A DNA stretch of 64,000 nt from Candidatus Kapaibacterium sp. (lineage in GTDB: Bacteria > Bacteroidota > Ignavibacteria > Kapaibacteriales > UBA4661): assembly GCA_025455065.1 (NCBI GenBank), contig JALONG010000015.1, forward strand, positions 25,803 through 89,802. Direction: 5' to 3'. The position numbers were made by a program, and so were the translations under genes. Every line of letters starts with the position of its first letter. The stretch's first letter is position 1. Below are positions 56,963 through 64,000 of the stretch, piece after piece. Under the pieces are notes generated by a model, which saw nothing but the letters and a program-made list of their open reading frames with translations, had not been told where the DNA came from and ran no database searches.

Positions 56963-58999
56963 ATGAAATTCCTCACTTCGTTGTGCCTTCTCGTTTTGAC
57001 GGCACTCCCTTCGCTTGTTTTTGCGATAACACCTGCCGCATATCACGCCGCTTTGGGCAGCAAGCACATTCGCTTTACGCTTGCCCCGCAAACACTCGCG
57101 CTGAAGCCGGGCGAACAAAAAATCGTCAAACTGACCATGAGCATTGATGCGGGTTGGTACAGTTATGGCTTGATTCCTCGCAAAGACAAAGATGGCTTCG
57201 GTCCTCAAGCTACGGAAATTACTATTGCACCCGCAAAGGTGCTTGTTTTAGCAGGAAAAATCAAAGCACCAAAACCGAAGCAAAAATTTGACCAAGGATT
57301 TCAAATTGACATTGACTATTACGAAGGCAGCGTTACCTTTGAAATTCCCGTCAAAGCAGCGTCAAACCTAGCTTCAGGAAAACATACCACAATGCTCACC
57401 GTCACGTCCATGACCTGCGACTCCGAGCGCTGCTTACCCGCAACCGATGACGAACTCGCACTCACCGTTATCGTTCCCGAAGGCAGTGCTTCCGAAACCA
57501 GTGCGGATACGGCTCAGAGCCAAGCACAAGATACAACACAAACCCCAAGTCCCCAACAACCAACAACCGACAACCAAAAACCAACAACGACAAACCAAAA
57601 ACCAACAACCGAATCCCAATCAGAAATCGCTCAAAAGCGCAGTGAAGGAATTTGGGCATTTTTGCTTTTTGCAATGGGTGCAGGCGCATCGGCACTGCTT
57701 ACGCCGTGCGTGTTCCCGATGGTACCGATAACAGTATCGTTTTTCACCAAACGCGCTGAAAAGCAGCGTGGACGCGGCTTGCGGGATTCCTTGGTCTATG
57801 CGCTGGGAATTATCTTCACCTTCACGGCGCTAGGTTTCATGCTGTCGGTGATGTTCGGCGCAACGGGCATTTCGGATTTTGCGGCGAATCCTTGGGTAAA
57901 TGTGGCGTTAGCACTGGTGTTCGTGCTGTTTGCGTTCAATCTTTTCGGCGCATTTGAAATTCCTCTACCGACGGTGCTTTTGAACCGTATGAACAACGCA
58001 GCAGGAAGCGGCGATAGCATTGGTGCGGTCTTGCTGATGGCAATTACCTTTTCAATTACGTCCTTCACTTGTACTGTGCCGTTTGTGGGCGCAGCGCTGA
58101 TTTCTGCATCGTCGGGCGAATGGTTTTATCCGATTATCGGTATGGCTGGATTTTCTGCGGTGTTTGCGCTGCCCTTTGTGCTGCTTGCGCTCTTTCCCGC
58201 AGCAATGCAGCGTTTGCCGAAAGCGGGCGGGTGGATGAATAATGTCAAAGTGGTCATGGGATTTTTGGAAATTGCCGCAGCAATGAAATTTTTCAGCAAC
58301 AGCGATTTAGTCTGGGCTTGGGGTATTATTTCGCGGGATGTCTTTTTGGCGATTTGGATTGGCTGCGCCGTGATGATTATGCTCTACGTGCTGGGCGTGT
58401 TCCGCTTCCCACACGACAGCCCCGTTGCAAGCGTTGGTACGCCTCGTGCGATGATTGCGTTGATATTTGCATCGGTTACATTTTACCTTATTTCCGGCTT
58501 GTTCGGCAAAAAACTTGGCGAGCTTGATGCCTTCCTGCCCCCAGCGGATTATGAGCGCATTATCGGCAATGTTTCCGGCAGCGAAGCGGCTGTTTTGGGT
58601 AGCGTAACAGCCTCAAAAAGCACATCAAATCAGATTTCCTCAAGCGAATTGTGGATAACGGATTACGAAGCGGGTTTAGCAGAAGCAAAACGCACGGGAA
58701 AGCCGGTTTTTATTGACTTCACGGGCTTTACGTGTACGAATTGCCGTTGGATGGAAGCAAATGTTTTCCCTGTGCCGGAAGTGCAAGCACTGATGCGGGA
58801 TATGGTCAAAGTACAGCTTTTCACCGACCGCAAAGCAGAGCCGTATTTGTCTAACAAAAAGCGCCAATTAGAACAGTTCGGCTCTATCGAATTACCGCTT
58901 TACGTCTTGCTCAAGCCCGACGGCAGCGTGATTTCCACCAAAGCATTTACCCGCAACAAAGCAGAATTTGTCAGCTTTTTGCAAAAAGCGCGGCTGTAA
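56963..58999 (+). CDS. dsbD: Thiol:disulfide interchange protein DsbD
   Basis: This 678-residue protein is a three-domain electron shuttle from cytoplasm to periplasm. It has a signal peptide (residues 1-21); an N-terminal DsbD-alpha domain with cysteines in MTCDSERCLPATDD; and a Thr/Gln/Pro linker (about 175-220) of near-repeats TTDNQKPTTTNQKPTT. The membrane domain of about eight helices has cysteines in LTPCVFPMVP and ITSFTCTVPF; the C-terminal thioredoxin domain has FTGFTCTNCRWME (CTNC). It starts 56 bases after lysE. Confidence 0.93.
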   Translation: MKFLTSLCLLVLTALPSLVFAITPAAYHAALGSKHIRFTLAPQTLALKPGEQKIVKLTMSIDAGWYSYGLIPRKDKDGFGPQATEITIAPAKVLVLAGKIKAPKPKQKFDQGFQIDIDYYEGSVTFEIPVKAASNLASGKHTTMLTVTSMTCDSERCLPATDDELALTVIVPEGSASETSADTAQSQAQDTTQTPSPQQPTTDNQKPTTTNQKPTTESQSEIAQKRSEGIWAFLLFAMGAGASALLTPCVFPMVPITVSFFTKRAEKQRGRGLRDSLVYALGIIFTFTALGFMLSVMFGATGISDFAANPWVNVALALVFVLFAFNLFGAFEIPLPTVLLNRMNNAAGSGDSIGAVLLMAITFSITSFTCTVPFVGAALISASSGEWFYPIIGMAGFSAVFALPFVLLALFPAAMQRLPKAGGWMNNVKVVMGFLEIAAAMKFFSNSDLVWAWGIISRDVFLAIWIGCAVMIMLYVLGVFRFPHDSPVASVGTPRAMIALIFASVTFYLISGLFGKKLGELDAFLPPADYERIIGNVSGSEAAVLGSVTASKSTSNQISSSELWITDYEAGLAEAKRTGKPVFIDFTGFTCTNCRWMEANVFPVPEVQALMRDMVKVQLFTDRKAEPYLSNKKRQLEQFGSIELPLYVLLKPDGSVISTKAFTRNKAEFVSFLQKARL

Positions 59000-59106
59000 C
59001 TTTCGCAAAATGAAGCATATGTGTAGTGAGAAGGGACTTCGGCGCAGATTCTCATGATTTAACAGATTGCGCTGATTCCAAGCGAGTTTTTTCGCAGTTT
59101 AATCAT

Positions 59107-59219
59107 CAATAGTTCGGACATTTGAGTAGAACACTCGTACAGACAAGAATATCTGGCCTGATGTTATGCCGTAGTGCCGACATTCTTTTCTGTCGGTTGC
59201 AAAAATGTCCGAACTATTG
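59107..59219. mobile_element. 113-bp MITE with IS-like ends, copy 2
   Basis: It has the same ends as the 36050-36172 copy (CAATAGTTCGGACATTT and inverse), with a 5-bp target duplication ATCAT (59102-59106 and 59220-59224). The interior matches copy 1 but has lost about 10 bases in the CACAGACA palindrome. It lies in the 396-base gap between dsbD and hisS, which otherwise contains only the hisS promoter. Confidence 0.85.
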
Positions 59220-59333
59220 ATCATAAAAATCAGTTCAATCATGAAAATCTGCGTCAAAATTCTATAAACTCGGGAATCAAGCAATCGCGCTTGAAGTTGT
59301 ATCAACCTCAAGTGCTCTCACAAAAAAATCTCA

Positions 59334-59364
59334 TTTCGCTCTGAGCGAAAAAAGTGTATTTTTG
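59334..59364 (+). promoter_or_regulatory. hisS: Predicted hisS promoter
   Basis: TTTC (59334-59337) and TATTTTTG (59357-59364) are 19 bases apart, close to the Bacteroidota -33/-7 consensus, with the hisS ATG at 59396. Confidence 0.5.
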
Positions 59365-59395
59365 CAATGATATTTCTCACCATTTGTATTTCGGC

Positions 59396-60655
59396 ATGAT
59401 TCAAGTTGTACGCGGCACAAAAGACATTCTCCCCTCAGAAACAGGCGCATGGCAAAGCCTTGAAGCGACCTTCCGACGTATTGCATCCCAATTTGGTTTT
59501 CAAGAACTCCGTACTCCCCTTTTTGAGCATACGGAACTTTTTTCACGCGGTATCGGCGAGATGACCGATATTGTCGGCAAAGAAATGTACACGTTTCTCG
59601 ACCAAGGGCAGACCTCCATCACGCTTCGCCCCGAAGCCACTGCAAGCATTGTTCGTGCGGTGATTGAAAATACGCTCATCGAAAAAAATCCGCTCTTGCG
59701 CTTGTGGTATATGGGTGCGATGTTCCGCCAAGAACGTCCGCAGAAAGGGCGCTTGCGGCAATTTCACCAATTCGATGCGGAAATTTTAGGTTCGGCGCAG
59801 CCCGAAGCCGACGCAGAAAGCATCGTGCTTGCAAGCACCATTTTACGCGCTATCGGGCTGTCTGCATTTGAATTGCGTCTTAACTCTCTGGGTAATGCTG
59901 CCAGCCGCTTACGCTACCGTGAGGCGCTTCAGGAATACTTCCGTCCACATATCGGCGGAATGTCGGAAGACAGCAAAGGGCGTTTAGAGAAAAATCCGCT
60001 CCGTATTTTGGATTCCAAACACCCGGAAGACAAGCCATTTCTGGGGGATGCGCCCGTGCTGTTTGATTATCTGGATGACGAAAGCAGAAATTATTTCGAG
60101 CGCGTACAAAAACTTCTCACCGCATTAGAAATTCCGTATATTGCGGACTATCGCCTCGTGCGAGGGCTTGATTACTACTGCCATACAGCATTTGAGTTTG
60201 TAACGACGCGATTGGGTTCGCAAAACGCCATTGGCGGCGGAGGGCGCTACGACGGGCTTTTCGAGCAGATTGGCGGAAAACCTACACCCGGCATCGGTTT
60301 TGCCTTCGGCATTGAGCGCCTGCTCTTGCTTTTGGAAGAAGAAGGAAAAACACCCACAAGCGATACACAATGCGACCTTTACGTGATTGCCCTCGATGAT
60401 GATTCCAGTGCCGTTGGTATGAAGCTCGCACAAAACCTGCGACTGAAAGGTTTGGTTGTTGTGACCGATGCACTACGACGCTCTTTCAAAGCGCAAATGC
60501 GAGACGCAGACCGCATGAAAGCACGATTTGTGGCAATTATTGGTGAGAATGAACGCCTTCAAGGGAAAGTCATCATAAAAACAATGGCAAGCGGAGAACA
60601 GCGTGAAATGGCGCTGGAGGATTATGAATCGCTGCAATATGCTCTCAATACATAA
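59396..60655 (+). CDS. hisS: Histidine-tRNA ligase
   Basis: This 419-residue class II aminoacyl-tRNA synthetase starts IQVVRGTKDILPSETGAW, the family opening. It has motif 2 region YMGAMFRQERPQKGRLRQFH, the histidine-binding loops LVRGLDYYCHTAFEF and GGGGRYDGL, and motif 3 GIGFAFGIERLLLLLEEE; the C-terminal 90 residues are the anticodon domain. I chose ATG 59396 over the in-frame 59354, which would overlap the -7 box. Confidence 0.97.
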   Translation: MIQVVRGTKDILPSETGAWQSLEATFRRIASQFGFQELRTPLFEHTELFSRGIGEMTDIVGKEMYTFLDQGQTSITLRPEATASIVRAVIENTLIEKNPLLRLWYMGAMFRQERPQKGRLRQFHQFDAEILGSAQPEADAESIVLASTILRAIGLSAFELRLNSLGNAASRLRYREALQEYFRPHIGGMSEDSKGRLEKNPLRILDSKHPEDKPFLGDAPVLFDYLDDESRNYFERVQKLLTALEIPYIADYRLVRGLDYYCHTAFEFVTTRLGSQNAIGGGGRYDGLFEQIGGKPTPGIGFAFGIERLLLLLEEEGKTPTSDTQCDLYVIALDDDSSAVGMKLAQNLRLKGLVVVTDALRRSFKAQMRDADRMKARFVAIIGENERLQGKVIIKTMASGEQREMALEDYESLQYALNT

Positions 60656-60718
60656 GCAAATAAGGTTACAATTCAATTCATTCGTTTTGATTTTCTGATT
60701 TGTTCAGGAGTGTGAATT

Positions 60719-62245
60719 ATGGCAACAAACGTTGCAAAAAAGCCCGCAGCAAAAGCGGCATCAAAATCTATCACAAAAACTGTTGCGAAACCCGCCGCTA
60801 ACGGGCATAGCAACGGTCACGCCGGACACGGCTCGCAGCCGCTTCCTTTTTTCAAATCGGTAGCGCAAAACTTCGACAAAGCCGCTAAAGCGCTTGGTAT
60901 GCCGCGTGGCTTGGCAGAGCAGATTAAAGCCTGTAATTCTGTTTATTACTTCAATTTTCCGGTGCGCATAAAAGGCGAAATCCGTGTGATTGAGGCGTGG
61001 CGCTGCGAACATAGCCACCACAAACTTCCCACCAAGGGCGGTATTCGATACAGCGAAATGGTGGACCAAGACGAAGTAATGGCACTTGCGGCGCTGATGA
61101 CCTACAAATGTGCGATTGTTCACGTGCCGTTTGGCGGTGCAAAAGGGGGCATTAAAATCAACCCGCGTGAGTTCAGCGAAGAAGAATTAGAGCGCATCAC
61201 CCGCCGTTACACCGCAGAACTTATCCACAAAAACTTCATCGGTCCGGCAGTGGACGTTCCCGCACCGGATTACGGCACAGGTGAGCGCGAAATGGCGTGG
61301 ATTGCCGACACCTACCTCAGTTTTCACGGTTCAACCGACATCAATGCTCTCGGTTGCGTAACGGGTAAGCCCATTGCGCAAGGTGGTGTGCGTGGTCGCC
61401 GCGAGGCTACGGGGCGTGGTGTGATGTTCGGTTTGCGTCAGGCGGTTAGTGATAAAAACGACATGAAACGCCTCAAAATGACGACGGGCTTGGAAGGTAA
61501 AACCGTGATTGTTCAAGGCTTCGGTAACGTGGGTTATTATGCTGCGAAATTCCTCCAAGAGCAAGGCGCTACGATTGTTGGTGTCATTGAATGGGACGGC
61601 GCGGTCTATAATCCGAAAGGTATTAACGTCGAAGACCTCGACAAACACCGCATTGAAACAAAGAGCGTTACCAATTTCCCCAAAGCGAAAACAATTAAAA
61701 ACAGCCGTGAAGTGCTGGAATACGATTGCGATATTCTCGTTCCGGCAGCGCTCGAAAGCCAGATTACATCGGAAAATGCGCCCCGCATTAAAGCAAAAAT
61801 TATTGCTGAAGGTGCGAATGGTCCTGTAACGGCAGATGCAGAGGAAATTTTGCTCAAAAAAGGTATTCTCATCATTCCCGATATGTACTTGAACGCAGGC
61901 GGCGTAACGGTTTCCTACTTCGAGTGGCTGAAAAATATCTCGCACGTGCGCTTTGGTCGCATGGAAAAACGCTTCGAGGAAAACACCCAACGCCGCATGG
62001 TTGATGCTGTTGAAGCGCTTGTGGGACGGAATTTCTCAGCGAGTGAGCGAAAATTGCTCATTCGCGGCGCAGGCGAAGAAGACCTCGTTAATTCCGGTTT
62101 GGAAGACACGATGATTAACGCTTACGAAGAAATCAAGAAATATTCGGCTTCGCATCCGCAAATCAAGGATTTACGCACAGCGGCTTTTGCTTCGGCGATT
62201 GACAAAGTGTCCATGACCTACAAACAACTTGGTTTGTTCCCGTAA
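60719..62245 (+). CDS. Glutamate/leucine dehydrogenase family protein
   Basis: This 508-residue dehydrogenase has an extra roughly 40-residue Lys/Ala-rich N-terminus (KKPAAKAASKSITKTVAKPA). The catalytic region reads VHVPFGGAKGGIKINPREF with Lys142, and the dinucleotide fold is VIVQGFGNVGYYAAKFLQEQ. Oxidative deamination of glutamate is most likely from length and GGAKGG context. It starts 63 bases after hisS and ends in a terminator. The N-terminal extension resembles histone-like basic tails and is unusual for the family. Confidence 0.9.
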   Translation: MATNVAKKPAAKAASKSITKTVAKPAANGHSNGHAGHGSQPLPFFKSVAQNFDKAAKALGMPRGLAEQIKACNSVYYFNFPVRIKGEIRVIEAWRCEHSHHKLPTKGGIRYSEMVDQDEVMALAALMTYKCAIVHVPFGGAKGGIKINPREFSEEELERITRRYTAELIHKNFIGPAVDVPAPDYGTGEREMAWIADTYLSFHGSTDINALGCVTGKPIAQGGVRGRREATGRGVMFGLRQAVSDKNDMKRLKMTTGLEGKTVIVQGFGNVGYYAAKFLQEQGATIVGVIEWDGAVYNPKGINVEDLDKHRIETKSVTNFPKAKTIKNSREVLEYDCDILVPAALESQITSENAPRIKAKIIAEGANGPVTADAEEILLKKGILIIPDMYLNAGGVTVSYFEWLKNISHVRFGRMEKRFEENTQRRMVDAVEALVGRNFSASERKLLIRGAGEEDLVNSGLEDTMINAYEEIKKYSASHPQIKDLRTAAFASAIDKVSMTYKQLGLFP

Positions 62246-62294
62246 TATCCGGCAAGGAAGCCAGCAAACACGAGCTTCGGAAACTATTTTTTGC

Positions 62295-62332
62295 AGTCTG
62301 GCGTTCTTATAGGAACGTCAGACTTTTTTTTA
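62295..62332 (+). terminator. Rho-independent terminator after glutamate dehydrogenase
   Basis: AGTCTGGCGTTC (62295-62306) pairs with GAACGTCAGACT (62313-62324), one G-T pair, followed by eight T. Confidence 0.88.
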
Positions 62333-62352
62333 CCACATTCGTCGTTTGTATA

Positions 62353-62547
62353 GGCAATCACGCGCAAACTCCGCAGCCACGCCGTTGGCTCACCATCACC
62401 CTTCGCATCGCGGCAATCTACAACATTCTCTGGGGCGCATGGCAGATTCTCGCTCCGCAGCATTTTTTTCAATTAGCCGGCATGGAGCCGACAAACTACC
62501 CGATGATTTGGCAGGGAATGGGCATGGTTATTGGTGTGTACGGCTAG
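62353..62547 (+). pseudogene. Small membrane-protein gene truncated by ISAs1-type element
   Basis: The frame reads LTITLRIAAIYNILWGAWQI, then LAPQHFFQLAGMEPTNYPMI and WQGMGMVIGVYG, and stops in the TAG of the IS inverted repeat (62545-62547). It resembles a family of small multi-span proteins whose next segment would be another membrane helix; that part is not found beyond the IS. No in-frame ATG is evident at the 5' side, so the start is missing or non-standard. Confidence 0.55.
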
Positions 62548-62564
62548 GGTAATCGCATGAAAAA

Positions 62565-63746
62565 TTATTGAGTAAAAAGGACTTGCTTGAGATAGTCATC
62601 GTTCATCGAAGCACGAATTTGCTTGGTTCTCAAGGAGCGTTTGGTCGAATCTTCCCGTCGGAGTTGGTTGAAGGCGATGCGCCTGAGAACGACAACATTT
62701 GCGGTATTCATCCTCTTTCATCTGCACATCAAGCCGCCAATACAAACCATTTTCTATGCTCCACTGCGCTCGTGCAGAGGGAGGAATCATGGAGGCATCC
62801 GCCGCAAGTGAGGTGATGAAGTACCGCCGTTCGGTTGAGGATACGCCGTTGATTTCGTATGTTGCTTCAATCATCTCAATACTCTTGAGGTTTTTCCATT
62901 GGTCAGCCAATCCATTGGTCAGCCAATCCATTGGTCAGCCAATCCATTGGTCAGCCAATTCACTCATGGCTTTGGGCAAGGGAAACGCCGAACATTGACG
63001 AGTTTCCACACGTCCATGGTCGGCATCAACGGTACGCTCGTAGGTATGCTTGATGGAGCGCCATTCTTTGGCTTCGGCTTCGTCAAAACAACCAATAATC
63101 GCTTGGTGAAGCGAAGACTGATTGCGCTTGCTCAGCAGTAGGTAACCGGCTTGTTTCTCGCAGATGGTTTCGACAACATCGGTTTGTATTCCCATCGCAT
63201 CAATGCTGACGATGCAGCCCTTGAGATTCAGAGCGCGCAGGAGTTCGGGAATAGCGGTAAATTCATTCGATTTCTCCTCCGTTGCACGTTGTCCAAGACC
63301 AATCCCTGCTCAACGACAAACGCAGAGACCAAATGCAATGGCTTGACTCCTTTGCTGCGCTGATGAGAGCGACGAAGGGTTTTGCCGTCAATGTTCACTT
63401 GTGTTCCCGGCTTCAAGTGTATATTCGCCGCACCCATCCACCGCAGAAAGCATTCCTCGAATTTTTTCGGGTCAAGCATTCGAAAGACGGCGCTGAATGT
63501 GTCGTGCGAAGGAATACCATTGGGCAGAGCCAAAGCAAGTTCGGTACGAAACCATTCTATACGATGGGAACTCATCTCCACGATATCGGTGTAACTTTGT
63601 GCGCCGCTTATCAGACCGCAGAGCGTGAGCATGAGAATATCCATGAGTTGATGTTCAACTTTTCCCTCTTGGCGCGGGTCTTCGAGCGGTGCAAAGGCTT
63701 CGGCAATGGTCATTGGGCGAAATAACGGTAGTGTAAAAAATGCCAA
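62565..63746 (-). pseudogene. ISAs1-family transposase, three lesions
   Basis: Recognisable blocks are QVNIDGKTLRRSHQRSKGVK (first Asp), LKGCIVSIDAMGIQTDVVET (second Asp), then YFITSLAADA and ARAQWSIENGLYWRLDVQMK (Glu region, as in H-repeat-associated proteins). Lesion 1 is a one-base loss near 63295 (EQGLVL then GQRATEEKSNEF in another frame). Lesion 2 is an in-frame TGA created by the 16-bp tandem repeat at 62896-62959. Lesion 3 is a frameshift near 62706, after which RRIAFNQLRREDSTKRSL continues to the stop at 62565-62567. Confidence 0.85.
62896..62959 (+). repeat. 16-bp tandem repeat, four units, inside the ISAs1 transposase
   Basis: CCATTGGTCAGCCAAT occurs four times without a break (62896, 62912, 62928, 62944). 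One unit encodes the normal ELADQW segment on the minus strand. The three extra copies add 48 bases, keeping frame overall but forcing reads through shifted phases, one of which contains TGA. Confidence 0.95.
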
Positions 63747-63875
63747 ACTTATTCTTGGTCAGAATGGCAAATTTCCGTACTATCCGCCGTTTTTGCTACC
63801 TTTTTCATGCGATAGCCCTAACTACAAGGTTTACGCACTTGTTTTTTTACCAATCCCAAAATACTATGGCGTTAT

Positions 63876-63921
63876 CCCGCCGGAGCGGCTACTATCGCAA
63901 GGGTTCTAGCCGTCCGGCGGG
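63876..63921. repeat. Long hairpin (REP-like)
   Basis: CCCGCCGGAGCGGCTA (63876-63891) pairs with TAGCCGTCCGGCGGG (63907-63921), one base unpaired, around a 15-base loop. It lies between the ISAs1 element and the last gene start. It could be a repetitive palindrome or attenuator; no T-tract follows on the plus strand. Confidence 0.55.
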
Positions 63922-63963
63922 TATGTGCCGCGTTGAATCACCACATCCCTCACATCCCGCATT

Positions 63964-64000
63964 ATGACTATCTTCTCCGCCACAAATCTCGTTAAATCCT
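63964..64000 (+). CDS. Start of a gene cut by the window end, perhaps an ABC ATPase
   Basis: ATG 63964 opens MTIFSATNLVKS, resembling the first strand of ABC-transporter ATPases such as LptB (xLxAxNLVKSY). Only 12 codons are visible, so this is a guess. Confidence 0.35.
   Translation, partial: MTIFSATNLVKS

Larger units (their letters stand above)
62545..63820 (-). mobile_element. ISAs1-family insertion sequence, decayed
   Basis: TAGGGTAATCGCATGAAAAA (62545-62564) and its near-inverse at 63801-63820 (two mismatches) are typical ISAs1 ends. The 1,276-bp element carries a single transposase gene on the minus strand with several lesions. No clear target duplication is seen, and the sequence right of the element does not continue the truncated gene, so a deletion probably followed insertion. 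Confidence 0.88.

Noticed and set aside
63706..63967. Two plus-strand ORFs at the right edge of the ISAs1 element
   Set aside because: They cross the IS terminal repeat and the REP-like hairpin and have no domain; shadows.

Overview
The window looks like a chromosome segment from the Bacteroidota/Chlorobiota (FCB) side of the bacterial tree. Several genes have TAnnTTTG-type -7 promoter boxes. There is an Oar-like TonB-dependent receptor with an N-terminal carboxypeptidase-regulatory-like domain, and a FASII cluster ending in rnc. I cannot name genus or species. No tRNA or rRNA gene was found.

Region 1 (1-19003) is a type I-E CRISPR-Cas locus: casA, casB, casC, casD and casE, then an antisense PIN/VapB-like toxin-antitoxin pair, then cas1, cas2, a leader and a very large array. 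The array has 165 repeats, identical apart from the last base, and 164 spacers of 32 or 33 nt. cas3 is not in the window. Upstream of casA, in the same apparent operon, lie a small HTH protein and a class II Fic protein. Upstream of those is a two-repeat mini-array (303-384). Its single 32-nt spacer matches the promoter of the HTH-Fic-cas operon at 17 of the 18 PAM-proximal positions once position 6 or 12 is set aside, and at all 16 once both are. Positions 6 and 12 are the ones flipped out in I-E Cascade. The match has an AAG PAM and runs into the -33 box. This is the main discovery candidate: a Cascade-guided repressor circuit of the CreTA/CreR type in which the controlled operon encodes a Fic-domain toxin and Cascade itself.

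Region 2 (19004-20993) is mobile DNA. It holds a roughly 378-bp element with terminal inverted repeats and an IS4-like element whose transposase is broken by a nested 136-bp MITE.

Region 3 (20994-46149) is mostly core metabolism. On the minus strand it has the FASII cluster (fabD, chorismate mutase, aspartyl-protease-like, fabG, acpP, fabF, small membrane protein, rnc). Further on are class III PHA synthase, dihydroorotate dehydrogenase, ComB, UppP, an amino-acid permease, a class V aminotransferase, a GT2 glycosyltransferase, a FabI-like reductase, TerC, a DegT aminotransferase, HicB and a large TonB receptor. A cysteine-rich lanthipeptide-type precursor follows, with a poly-G tract inside its predicted promoter. 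Several palindromic MITE families are scattered through the intergenic gaps and share one CACAGACA...TGTCTGTG module.

Region 4 (46386-64000) carries ArgD, an amidohydrolase preceded by a 22-bp tandem repeat, two small enzymes, a single-chain restriction-modification protein, a lipoprotein, a YbbR-like protein, an oxidoreductase, LysE, DsbD, HisS and glutamate dehydrogenase. It ends with a decayed ISAs1-family element that has truncated a small membrane gene.
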